Of a DNA stretch of 46,049 nucleotides, positions 24,858 to 32,478 are shown in pieces. Numbering within the stretch: the stretch's first letter is position 1; every line of letters starts with the position of its first letter. The notes beneath the pieces were generated by a model, which was not told the origin of the DNA, searched no databases, and was given only the letters and a program-made list of their open reading frames with translations. The DNA is taken from assembly GCA_017470525.1 (NCBI GenBank), contig JAFUYM010000007.1, positions 1 to 46,049 of the forward strand, in the 5' to 3' direction. Source of the stretch: Bacteroidaceae bacterium. Lineage in GTDB: Bacteria > Bacteroidota > Bacteroidia > Bacteroidales > Bacteroidaceae. The position numbers were made by a program, and so were the translations under genes.

Positions 24858-26357
24858 ATGGCATTTACAAAAATTACGGCTGCAGAGGCTGCAGCACTCA
24901 TCAAAAATGGAGACAACATCGGTTTGTCAGGATTTACACCAGCAGGCACACCTAAAGCGGTGACAGCAGAGATTGCGAAAATCGCTCATGCAGAGCACGA
25001 AGCAGGTCGCCCCTATCAAATAGGCATTTTCACTGGTGCATCTACAGGTCAGTCTTGCGATGGTGTACTTTCCGACGAGCAAGCCATTCGTTACCGTGCT
25101 CCTTACACGACTAACTCCACATTCCGCAAACATGTGAATGCAGGAGAAATCGCATATAACGACATTCACCTCGGCATGATGGCTCAGGATCTGCGCTACG
25201 GATTCTTGGGCGATGTCGATTGGGCAATTCTCGAGGTGTGTGCCATCGAAGAAGATGGAAAAGTTTACCTCACCGCCGCAGGTGGTATCTCTCCTACAGT
25301 GGCACGTCTAGCCAAGAAAGGCATCATCCTCGAACTCAATGCTTTCCATTCACCCAAGTCAATCGGCATTCACGATGTGTATGAACCACTCGACCCACCT
25401 TATCGCAAGCCCATCCCCATTGAGAAGGTGACAGACCGTGTGGGCACACCTTACCTGCAACTCGATCCCAAGAAGGTCGTGGGCGTGGTCGAATGCAACT
25501 TGCCTGACGAAGCACGTTCATTCAAGGATGCAGACCCTGTTACAGATAAGATTGGTGAAAACGTGGCAAACTTCCTCATGAATGAAAAGAAACGTGGTAT
25601 CATTCCTTCTGGCTTCCTGCCTTTCCAGAGCGGTGTGGGCACTACAGCCAACGCAATCCTTTTTGCTCTCGGTTCCAATCCTGAGATGCCTGCGATGGAA
25701 GTCTATACAGAAGTGTTGCAGAACGCTATTGTGGACCTCATGTTTGAAGAAAAAGTAAAGTGTGCATCCACTTGCTCGCTCACTGTCACCAATGACAAAT
25801 TGCTGAGCATCTATGATAACATCGATTTCTTCAAGGACAAACTCGTGCTCCGTCCATCCGAAATCTCTAACAACGCCGAAGTTATCCGTCGTCTTGGTCT
25901 TATCGCCATCAACACAGCGATAGAAGTCGATCTCTACGGACATGCCAACTCTACCCAGATTTGTGGAACTAAGATGATGAACGGCATAGGCGGTTCGGGC
26001 GACTTCGAGCGCAATGCTTTCCTCAGCATCTTCACTTGTTCGTCAGTGGCTAAGGGTGGTGCCATCTCAGCCATTGTGCCATTCTGTAGCCACGTTGACC
26101 ATACCGAACACGATGTGAATGTCATCGTTACAGAACAAGGTGTGGCAGACCTTCGTGGAAAGAGCCCAATCCAACGTGCTCATGCCATCATCGAGAATTG
26201 TGCTCACCCAGACTATAAGCAACTTCTTTGGGACTATCTCAAGATTTCTCAAAAAGGTCAATCATGGCACAACCTCGCTGCCACTCATGCTTTCCACGAT
26301 GTCTTTATCAAGGAAGGCGACATGCACAAGGTGGACTTTAGCAAGTATGTAAAATGA
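24858..26357 (+). CDS. Acetyl-CoA hydrolase/transferase family protein, probable succinate:acetate CoA-transferase
   Basis: This 499-residue class I CoA-transferase moves CoA between acyl groups, probably between succinyl-CoA or propionyl-CoA and acetate. N-terminal block GLSGFTPAGTPKA; the oxyanion/CoA loop SGVGTTANAI; then the block MEVYTEVLQN, whose Glu is the expected covalent CoA carrier; C-terminal block GGSGDFERNAFLS and EQGVADLRGKSP. Length matches the succinate CoA-transferase group (about 500). In Bacteroidales such an enzyme fits succinate/propionate/acetate fermentation. The downstream exonuclease gene overlaps by 4 bases (ATGA). Confidence 0.9.
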   Translation: MAFTKITAAEAAALIKNGDNIGLSGFTPAGTPKAVTAEIAKIAHAEHEAGRPYQIGIFTGASTGQSCDGVLSDEQAIRYRAPYTTNSTFRKHVNAGEIAYNDIHLGMMAQDLRYGFLGDVDWAILEVCAIEEDGKVYLTAAGGISPTVARLAKKGIILELNAFHSPKSIGIHDVYEPLDPPYRKPIPIEKVTDRVGTPYLQLDPKKVVGVVECNLPDEARSFKDADPVTDKIGENVANFLMNEKKRGIIPSGFLPFQSGVGTTANAILFALGSNPEMPAMEVYTEVLQNAIVDLMFEEKVKCASTCSLTVTNDKLLSIYDNIDFFKDKLVLRPSEISNNAEVIRRLGLIAINTAIEVDLYGHANSTQICGTKMMNGIGGSGDFERNAFLSIFTCSSVAKGGAISAIVPFCSHVDHTEHDVNVIVTEQGVADLRGKSPIQRAHAIIENCAHPDYKQLLWDYLKISQKGQSWHNLAATHAFHDVFIKEGDMHKVDFSKYVK

Positions 26358-27142
26358 AATTCATTTCCTGGAATGTAAACGGACTCCGTGCCGTGTGCGG
26401 CAAAGGTTTTTCTGAGACCTTTGCCACACTCGATGCGGATTTCTTTTGTCTGCAAGAGACCAAGATGCAGGCAGGGCAACTCGACCTCGCTTTCCCTGGC
26501 TATCAGTCCTACTGGAACTATGCCGAAAAGAAAGGCTATTCGGGCACAGCCATCTACACCAAACACGCACCTCTTTCCGTGGTCTTTGGTTTGCCCGAAG
26601 ACATCATCTCCTCTCTCCCCAACAACGGTTGGCTGGACATGAACACCGAAGGGCGTGTCATCACTCTCGAATATGAACAGTTCTACCTTGTCACCGTCTA
26701 TACCCCTAACTCACAAGATGGACTTAAACGCCTCGATCAGCGCATGATATGGGATGATGCCTTCCGCCTCTATCTCCAACGTCTTGATGCACAGAAACCA
26801 GTCCTTGCCTGTGGTGACATGAATGTGGCACACAAGGAAATTGACATCAAAAACCCCAAGACGAATCGCCACAACGCAGGCTTCACTGACGAAGAACGTG
26901 CCAAGTTCACCGACCTCTTAAACGCCGGTTTCATCGATACTTTCCGTCACTTCTTCCCCGACCAAAAGGACATCTATTCCTGGTGGTCTTATCGTTTCCA
27001 TGCTCGCGAGAAAAATGCAGGTTGGCGCATCGACTATTGGATTTGTTCCGACCGTCTCACCTCACACCTGCAATCAGCACACATTCACACCGACATTTTC
27101 GGCAGCGACCACTGCCCTGTAGAGGTGACCGTAAATTGGTAA
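26354..27142 (+). CDS. xth: Exodeoxyribonuclease III (AP endonuclease)
   Basis: This 262-residue base-excision-repair enzyme cuts at abasic sites and has 3'-5' exonuclease activity. EEP-fold motifs: FISWNVNGLRA with the metal-binding Asn, FFCLQETKM with the metal-binding Glu, CGDMNVAHKEIDI, WWSYRFHAR, RIDYWICS, and GSDHCPVE with the terminal Asp-His pair. Full length. It overlaps the CoA-transferase gene by 4 bases and may be translationally coupled to it, although the functions are unrelated. Confidence 0.95.
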   Translation: MKFISWNVNGLRAVCGKGFSETFATLDADFFCLQETKMQAGQLDLAFPGYQSYWNYAEKKGYSGTAIYTKHAPLSVVFGLPEDIISSLPNNGWLDMNTEGRVITLEYEQFYLVTVYTPNSQDGLKRLDQRMIWDDAFRLYLQRLDAQKPVLACGDMNVAHKEIDIKNPKTNRHNAGFTDEERAKFTDLLNAGFIDTFRHFFPDQKDIYSWWSYRFHAREKNAGWRIDYWICSDRLTSHLQSAHIHTDIFGSDHCPVEVTVNW

Positions 27143-27155
27143 AAAGCCCATCCTC

Positions 27156-27575
27156 ATGCAACGTCTGCTGAACATTCTTCTTTTGGTTATGGCGACCTTC
27201 GTTTGGTCGTCATGCCAAGATTTGTCTGTACCTCAACAGATAACGGTTCGGCACCCACAGGAAATACGCGCATCGCACCCCACAGGCAGTTGGGCTGAAG
27301 GCAACAGTGACATTCGTTATCGAGAGATGACCCTCTCCAATGCCATGTCACTATGCCGTACAGCCAATCAGCCCGAGGAGAGGGTACAGACCAACAATGG
27401 CGAGCGTACATCGCCCACTTTCAGAGGTGGGGGCAAAGCGTTCACCGTATGCCGTGCCCCTCGTTCCACCATTCATCTTTCTTTGGGCGGATTTGTGCAG
27501 CAAACCACTCTGCCCGTCCGCTCCTTTGCCTCGCGCACGTATTATATATATGTGTTGAGGCACATCCTTCGTTAG
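27156..27575 (+). CDS. Putative small lipoprotein of unknown function
   Basis: This 139-residue frame starts 13 bases after the exonuclease stop. The N terminus MQRLLNILLLVMATFVWSSC looks like a lipoprotein signal ending at Cys20. The rest is Arg/Thr/Ser-rich, without a domain I recognise, and ends YYIYVLRHILR, an unusual hydrophobic/basic tail. The middle is low in secondary-structure signals. It could be a real surface lipoprotein or a decayed gene; the signal peptide and tight spacing favour a real gene. Confidence 0.5.
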   Translation: MQRLLNILLLVMATFVWSSCQDLSVPQQITVRHPQEIRASHPTGSWAEGNSDIRYREMTLSNAMSLCRTANQPEERVQTNNGERTSPTFRGGGKAFTVCRAPRSTIHLSLGGFVQQTTLPVRSFASRTYYIYVLRHILR

Positions 27576-27749
27576 CGTTTTGACATTCTTCTTTTGGTGG
27601 TAAGACATGCTTCCAGCATGCCTTGCTGATGTCGTGTGCCTTTTTATGGGGTGTACCGCATTCAGAAGTCGTTTGTCCTCGATGAACGACCCTCCCTCTC
27701 AAACACATTCAAATCATTTTATTCAAAACAAAAACGAAAGGAAACAATT

Positions 27750-28154
27750 ATGGCAAGTTTCAAAAACATGGAGATAGCACCTGCTGTCACCGCTCATGAG
27801 AACATTTATGTGAGACAAGGATTCCTTGGCTTCAACACCAAAATATATTACAAACCCACTCTCTCGCTGGTGGATTGTACACGCAATTACTATGCCCTCT
27901 CTTCGGGCAATGAGATTCAGCAGTTCCTGCTCAAGTTTCAGAATAACCCGACCATTGCTGAGAAGACTCAACTGAGGTTCATTCATGACCCCAATGGCAA
28001 CTACTGTCTTGAAATGTGTGCCTCTAGCGACGGGCAGTTTGTAGCCCTCCAACTTTTCCGCTACTCCGACCTCGCTTACAATGCTGTCACCGACATCAAA
28101 ATCTACGAGGGAAAAGAGGCGGAACTGCTCTATCGTGTTCTGCGTCATCAATAA
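27750..28154 (+). CDS. Conserved-looking hypothetical protein, 134 residues
   Basis: The start at 27750 (MASFKNMEIAPAV) follows an AAAGGAAA purine run 6-13 bases upstream, which supports it over the longer frame from 27636. There is no signal peptide or membrane helix. The chain is a mixed alpha/beta pattern (FLGFNTKIYYKPTL, RFIHDPNGNYCLEMC, FVALQLFRYSDL) that looks like a compact cytosolic domain. I do not recognise the family. It is one of three small genes between exonuclease III and the antiporter. Confidence 0.65.
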   Translation: MASFKNMEIAPAVTAHENIYVRQGFLGFNTKIYYKPTLSLVDCTRNYYALSSGNEIQQFLLKFQNNPTIAEKTQLRFIHDPNGNYCLEMCASSDGQFVALQLFRYSDLAYNAVTDIKIYEGKEAELLYRVLRHQ

Positions 28155-28176
28155 GGTTCATTCACATTCTCACATA

Positions 28177-28368
28177 ATGAAAGCAATGAAAATTAGGCAT
28201 TCCACAATCTATGGAGTGCTACTGCTTGTGTGTGGCATTTTGTTAATGGTCGAACCCATACTGACTCACTTGCAGGGGCACTCCCTCTTTCGCCATGCCG
28301 TCATTGTGTTCGGTGCGGCATGTGTGTTACTGAGTTATCCTTTATTGGGAAACAGGCACAAAAAATAA
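28177..28368 (+). CDS. Small two-helix membrane protein
   Basis: This 63-residue protein (start MKAMKIRHS at 28177) has two predicted membrane helices: IYGVLLLVCGILLMVEPIL and AVIVFGAACVLLSYPLL, with a short basic tail GNRHKK. The longer frame from 28081 would begin inside the preceding gene. It lies 22 bases after that gene and 39 bases before nhaD, so it may be cotranscribed with both. No known family. Confidence 0.6.
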   Translation: MKAMKIRHSTIYGVLLLVCGILLMVEPILTHLQGHSLFRHAVIVFGAACVLLSYPLLGNRHKK

Positions 28369-28407
28369 GGAAACGTTTTCTATCAGATTTCAAAGACAGA
28401 CAAATTG

Positions 28408-29736
28408 ATGACTCATCTCATTATTACCATTTTCATCATTGGCTATCTGTGCATCGCCCTTGAAAGTGTCACCAAAGTGAGTAAGGCTGCTGTTGCTTTG
28501 TTTATGGGGGTGGCGTGTTGGGCGGTTTACATGGTAAGTCATCCAACGTTGACTGCTGATGATGTCTTTCTTCCTTGTGTGGGAGAAACCTGCGAGACGA
28601 TTCTTTTTCTGATGGGTGCCATGACCATCGTCGAAGTGGTCGATTCCAACGGGGGATTTGGCTTTGTCGCACGTTATCTGCGTACCACCAATGCACGTAT
28701 TCTGTTGTGGGAAATCGTTGGCATCACGTTCGTGCTATCTGCTTTGCTCGACAACATGACCACCAGTATCGTCATGGCGATGGTGCTGAAAAAACTGGTG
28801 GCAAATCGGAAGCAGCGTCTCCTTTATGCAAGCATGATTGTGTTGGCAGCCAATTCGGGTGGTGCATTCTCTCCCATAGGAGACGTGACCACCATCATGC
28901 TTTGGATAAAAGGTTGTGTTTCCACCACAGGTATTATCAGTAGTTTACTATTTCCGTCCATTGTTAGCGTTGCTGTTCCCACCCTCATCACGTCGTATTG
29001 GTTGAGAGGCAAGATTGAGGCACCTTGCAACGACGGCAGCGAAGAGGAAGATGCCCCATTAGTGGAACAAAACCCTTTCTCGCGTGGTAGCAAAATAGCC
29101 ATCTTCATCATCGGGGTAGGCGGATTGACCCTTGTACCATTGTTCCGCACAGTTACGGGGTTGCCACCTTTCGCAGGTATCATGGCATTGCTCAGCATCT
29201 TGTGGATAGTCACAGAAATCATGATCAGGCGCAACCAACGGCTCCTTGCATTGGACACAAAAGTGCGTGTGTCGGGCATTCTTCGTAAGATTGATATGTC
29301 TACCATCCTCTTCTTTCTCGGCATTCTTTTTGCCGTGGGAGCATTGGGACAGACGGGTACGCTAAGTCAATTGGGTGAACAATTGAGCAGCACTTTTCAT
29401 GGCGACATCTATGCCGTCAATGGCATCATCGGCATCCTTTCTGCCGTTGTTGATAATGTGCCACTCGTTGCCAGTGCTATGGGTATGTACGACATTGCTC
29501 CAGCCACAACTACAGGCGCTCTGCAAAATTTTGTTCAAGACGGTAACTTCTGGAGCCTTCTTGCCTATTGTGCTGGTACTGGTGGCAGCATCCTCATCAT
29601 CGGTTCCGCAGCAGGAGTTGTCATCATGGGTATGGAGCACATTAGTTTTGGTTGGTATTTTCGCCATGTCTCTTGGCTCGCTCTCACTGGATACCTCTCT
29701 GGCATGATAGCCTTTGCTCTACAAAGCGGTTTGTAA
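28408..29736 (+). CDS. nhaD: NhaD-type Na+/H+ antiporter
   Basis: The 442-residue protein is polytopic (about 11-13 helices) and belongs to the ion-transporter superfamily that includes NhaD and ArsB. It exchanges sodium for protons to maintain ion and pH balance. Recognisable blocks: VGETCETILFLMGAMTIVEVVD, ALLDNMTTSIVMAMVLKK, ANSGGAFSPIGDVTTIMLW (the paired conserved half-helix motif), VDNVPLVASAMGMYD and GTGGSILIIGSAAGV. The true ATG is at 28408; a TTG immediately before could be misread as the start. No regulatory domain is attached. Confidence 0.93.
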   Translation: MTHLIITIFIIGYLCIALESVTKVSKAAVALFMGVACWAVYMVSHPTLTADDVFLPCVGETCETILFLMGAMTIVEVVDSNGGFGFVARYLRTTNARILLWEIVGITFVLSALLDNMTTSIVMAMVLKKLVANRKQRLLYASMIVLAANSGGAFSPIGDVTTIMLWIKGCVSTTGIISSLLFPSIVSVAVPTLITSYWLRGKIEAPCNDGSEEEDAPLVEQNPFSRGSKIAIFIIGVGGLTLVPLFRTVTGLPPFAGIMALLSILWIVTEIMIRRNQRLLALDTKVRVSGILRKIDMSTILFFLGILFAVGALGQTGTLSQLGEQLSSTFHGDIYAVNGIIGILSAVVDNVPLVASAMGMYDIAPATTTGALQNFVQDGNFWSLLAYCAGTGGSILIIGSAAGVVIMGMEHISFGWYFRHVSWLALTGYLSGMIAFALQSGL

Positions 29737-29759
29737 GCATCCACGATTTCACGAAACGA

Positions 29760-29900
29760 GAGGGTGTGTCAAAATACATGCTTCAATAGCCTCTGAATCG
29801 ACCTCGACGACATCGGCTGACCGACGTCGTCGACATCGGTTAACCGACATCGACGACGTCGATTTTGAGGAGTTGAGACGATGTAATTTGACACACCCTC
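29760..29900. repeat. GACRTCG palindromic element, copy 2, with outer inverted arms
   Basis: Outer arms 29760-29779 and 29881-29900 are 20-base inverted copies with one mismatch (GAGGGTGTGTCAAA...). Inside, 29790-29870 is a second, imperfect inverted structure made of three GACRTCG-type units of 22-23 bases. The 61-base core 29799-29859 aligns without gaps to copy 1; the last 16 bases are identical. The outer arms differ completely from those of copy 1. Confidence 0.75.
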
Positions 29901-29926
29901 TTATTATGGGAAAGACTCGCTACTTA

Positions 29927-29989
29927 AAGTATGTTTCCATCAACTTCTGAGCGGCTTCATCGCCCATGTCAATGGCTTTTGGGATATTG
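29927..29989 (-). pseudogene. Duplicated 3' end of the pseudoprotease/TPR gene (copy A)
   Basis: These 63 bases match 30743-30805 at 62 positions, in the same orientation. Read on the minus strand they encode the last 20 or so residues of the TPR protein (AIDMGDEAAQKLMETYF), then one extra Lys codon and a stop. No start codon or upstream coding region remains, so it is a gene fragment, not a gene. Confidence 0.85.
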
Positions 29990-30140
29990 TTGCCTATATG
30001 CCTTATTCTCCTGATAGGTTCTGCTTGAATAGTCTAACGTGCCATCAGACAGGAGTGGTCTAATGAAGAAGGTCTTGATACTTTATGTCACCTTTACAAC
30101 TTCTATACAATAGTTGATGATACAAAAAACTTATAAAAAG

Positions 30141-30171
30141 TTGCAAAGTATTGATAATAATCGTAACTTTG
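30141..30171 (+). promoter_or_regulatory. Promoter of the AT-rich lipoprotein gene
   Basis: TTG at 30141-30143, a 20-base gap, then TAACTTTG at 30164-30171. The predicted start near 30177 lies inside the longest open frame (30151), so translation must begin at 30196 or 30205. Confidence 0.65.
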
Positions 30172-30195
30172 TACGATTATTCAACTAATAGAAAC

Positions 30196-30720
30196 ATGAA
30201 GATTATGAAAAGAAACATTTTTTGTTTATTTACTCTTTTAGTTTTATTGTTCACTTCATGGTCTTGTGGCAAAGATAACGAAGGTGACAACGATTCACAA
30301 GAAGAAACTACTTATACTTATTCGGTCAATGTCCGCAATACGATTAATAAATCAAAAATATCTTCCAACATTTCCGATGGAGTTTTATATGATGTCTTTG
30401 TTTTTACAGAAAAAGGAGATTTCTACAGTATTGGAGATATAGAAAATGGTAAAATGAAAAAAATTGAGTTTACCAATTCCCAAATGGAGAATGTTCAATT
30501 TTGTATATTGCTTAAACTTGGTAGGAGCAAGCAAAGTGCCAACATTAAAAACTTTTGTAGTCCAGCAGAAAGTCCAGAAAAATGGAGAAGATATAGAGTG
30601 GAAGCCAATTCAAACGTGGAAATATATATAACAGAGGAAACAGCATTCTACTTCTTCGATTATACTCATATAGGAGAACTTCGTAATATTGTAACATCTT
30701 ATTTATTGACCACGAAATAG
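30196..30720 (+). CDS. AT-rich lipoprotein of unknown function, probable recent insertion
   Basis: The 174-residue protein starts MKIMKRNIFCLFTLLVLLF and has a candidate lipobox ending SWSC. The residues after Cys (GKDNEGDND) are acidic, as in Bacteroidetes surface-export signals for lipoproteins. The remainder (TYSVNVRNTINKSKIS, VFVFTEKGDFYSIGD) resembles a small beta-rich surface protein; no family is recognised. A start at 30205 is equally possible. Codon and base use are clearly more AT-rich than all neighbours. It has its own promoter and sits between two direct copies of the 3' end of the neighbouring gene, which points to a recent insertion. Confidence 0.75.
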   Translation: MKIMKRNIFCLFTLLVLLFTSWSCGKDNEGDNDSQEETTYTYSVNVRNTINKSKISSNISDGVLYDVFVFTEKGDFYSIGDIENGKMKKIEFTNSQMENVQFCILLKLGRSKQSANIKNFCSPAESPEKWRRYRVEANSNVEIYITEETAFYFFDYTHIGELRNIVTSYLLTTK

Positions 30721-30738
30721 TTCATACTGAAATTCTCC

Positions 30739-32442
30739 TTAGAAGTATGTTTCCATCAACTTCTGAGCGGCTTCATCGCCCATGTCAATGGCTTTTTGGA
30801 TATTGAGGCGAGCGTTGGTCTTGTCGCCTTTCTGAAGTTGAGCATAGCCAAGAATGCGATAGGAATCGATAATGTCGGGGTTGAGGCGGATGGCATTCTG
30901 GCAGGATTGAATGCAGTCGTCCAGCATGTTGACACGCAAAGTCAAGGCTGCTCGCTCAATGTGATAGAGAGGTTCGCGGGGAGCCATTTGAACAGCCTTG
31001 TTAATGTCGTCAAGGGCGGGCTGGTACATACGGGCATTCACCTCTATTTGGGAACGCTCAAAGTAGAAGACAGCACTGACCTTGTTGTTCATCAGATAGC
31101 AATACTGGTTGTAGTCCTGCACGGCATCGCGATATCTTCCACTATTGGCATAGAGTTGACCACGACGTATCATATAGTTGGCAGCATCTTGTGGTAGGGG
31201 AGTGCCAAACAGAGCAATGGCACTGTCCAGTGGTTCAATAATTGCCCCGATGGAATCGCCTCTTCCCTCACGAGCCATGCTGATAGCATAAAGATAAGAG
31301 GGGCTTTTCCCTTCCTCTTGGCAAAGGGTCTCATACAACGAAATTGCTCCGTCATAATCAGCCTTGCTCATCAACATTTGAGCCTTCAGAACTTGACACT
31401 TGCCTCGTTCACTTTTCTGTTCATTCCCCGATGGCTTCGATGCGTTGAGTTCCAGTGCCTTATCTACATATTGCAACGCTACGTCATAGGTCCATTTTTC
31501 GTAAGCAGGTTCGGGCTGAAGACGAAGTTTGTCGTAAATCAGCGATGCCACATTGAAATTACCATTTGCCTTGTCTTCCACCAACGAGAGATAACGCTGT
31601 AAGTCACTTTCTGCTTCATCAAAACGAAGAAGGTCTATCAGAGGGGTGGCGCGTCGCAAGTAACCTTCAGCGTTCTGAGGGAAATTCGTCACAAAGCGAT
31701 TGGTCATGTTCATATATTCTTGATTGTTGGCAGAACGCGACTTCAAGTAGAGATACACCAATGCTTCCTCCGCTGTTTCAGGCAAATTTTTAGCGATGAA
31801 AATATTGTTCAATGCCACCGATGCCGAATTGGTGGGAATGGCATCTATCTTGAGTTCTTCACGGAAGCGGATGTCCAGCACATAATTCTTCTCTCCGATT
31901 TGAGAGTGAAGCATGCCAACCAAACTGCCAGATTCGTTGAACACAGGAGAGCCTATCAGGGATGCATCCACTTTCCTGTCTAAACCATAATACACATATT
32001 TACCCTGAATCATTGCTGTGTCAACCACCACTGCTTGTTCACTTTTCAGGTTGCCGCCTTCAGCGTTGCTCAATATAAAAAGTGTCGATTTCATCGGCTG
32101 AAATGCCCCAACAGTTGGAATGACTGCATTGCCTTTTGTATTCACACGGAATCGCACCATCGAGTAGGTGTCATCAGCACCTAAGATGCAATCCACATCA
32201 ATCTGCTTTCCACTGGCATCCACCACCTTTGCCTGATATGAACCTTTGAATATCCGATAATCAGCCACAGCCTCGCCATTGGCACCCACATAGAAACCCG
32301 TACCTTGATGCAACAGGTCTCCATTCTTGTCGTATGTGTTCACTGCCACTATACCTTTCTTTACTTTTGAGGCAAACTTAGGTTGAGCCAATGCACTCAT
32401 CGTGGCTGCACAAAGAAAAAACGAGAATATAATCTTTTTCAT
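30739..32442 (-). CDS. Secreted trypsin-fold pseudoprotease with TPR repeats
   Basis: This 567-residue exported protein has a signal peptide (MKKIIFSFFLCAATMSALAQ), a trypsin-like domain (~25-200) and a C-terminal half of tetratricopeptide helices (for example the AVFYFERSQIEVNARMYQPA and DSYRILGYAQLQKGDKTNAR repeats). The protease fold is visible in HQGTGFYVGANGEAVADYRI and GSPVFNESGSLVGML. The catalytic His is Arg63, the Asp position is Ser94, and the Ser position is Ile163, so it should be inactive. A binding or scaffolding role in the periplasm is inferred. It starts 36 bases after recN on the same strand and ends in the sequence duplicated at 29927-29989. Confidence 0.85.
   Translation of the reverse strand: MKKIIFSFFLCAATMSALAQPKFASKVKKGIVAVNTYDKNGDLLHQGTGFYVGANGEAVADYRIFKGSYQAKVVDASGKQIDVDCILGADDTYSMVRFRVNTKGNAVIPTVGAFQPMKSTLFILSNAEGGNLKSEQAVVVDTAMIQGKYVYYGLDRKVDASLIGSPVFNESGSLVGMLHSQIGEKNYVLDIRFREELKIDAIPTNSASVALNNIFIAKNLPETAEEALVYLYLKSRSANNQEYMNMTNRFVTNFPQNAEGYLRRATPLIDLLRFDEAESDLQRYLSLVEDKANGNFNVASLIYDKLRLQPEPAYEKWTYDVALQYVDKALELNASKPSGNEQKSERGKCQVLKAQMLMSKADYDGAISLYETLCQEEGKSPSYLYAISMAREGRGDSIGAIIEPLDSAIALFGTPLPQDAANYMIRRGQLYANSGRYRDAVQDYNQYCYLMNNKVSAVFYFERSQIEVNARMYQPALDDINKAVQMAPREPLYHIERAALTLRVNMLDDCIQSCQNAIRLNPDIIDSYRILGYAQLQKGDKTNARLNIQKAIDMGDEAAQKLMETYF
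30743..30805. repeat. 63-bp direct repeat, copy B (end of the pseudoprotease gene)
   Basis: This is the parent of the fragment at 29927-29989. The two copies are in direct orientation, differ at one base and bracket 753 bases that contain the AT-rich lipoprotein gene. Confidence 0.85.
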
Positions 32443-32478
32443 TGATGTTGTTTTTTGATTAAAAATAGCAGAGGAAGG

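Larger units (their letters stand above)
29737..30195. other. Intergenic accessory patch between nhaD and the AT-rich lipoprotein gene
   Basis: This 459-base region holds no gene. It contains a palindromic element with 20-bp outer inverted arms (29760-29900), a 63-bp copy of the end of the downstream pseudoprotease gene (29927-29989), about 150 bases of AT-rich sequence with no signal, and the promoter of the lipoprotein gene (30141-30171). Confidence 0.7.

Noticed and set aside
29714-29950. 78-residue frame across the end of nhaD and the palindromic repeat
   Set aside because: Its sequence is the translation of the repeat itself; no start context or family.
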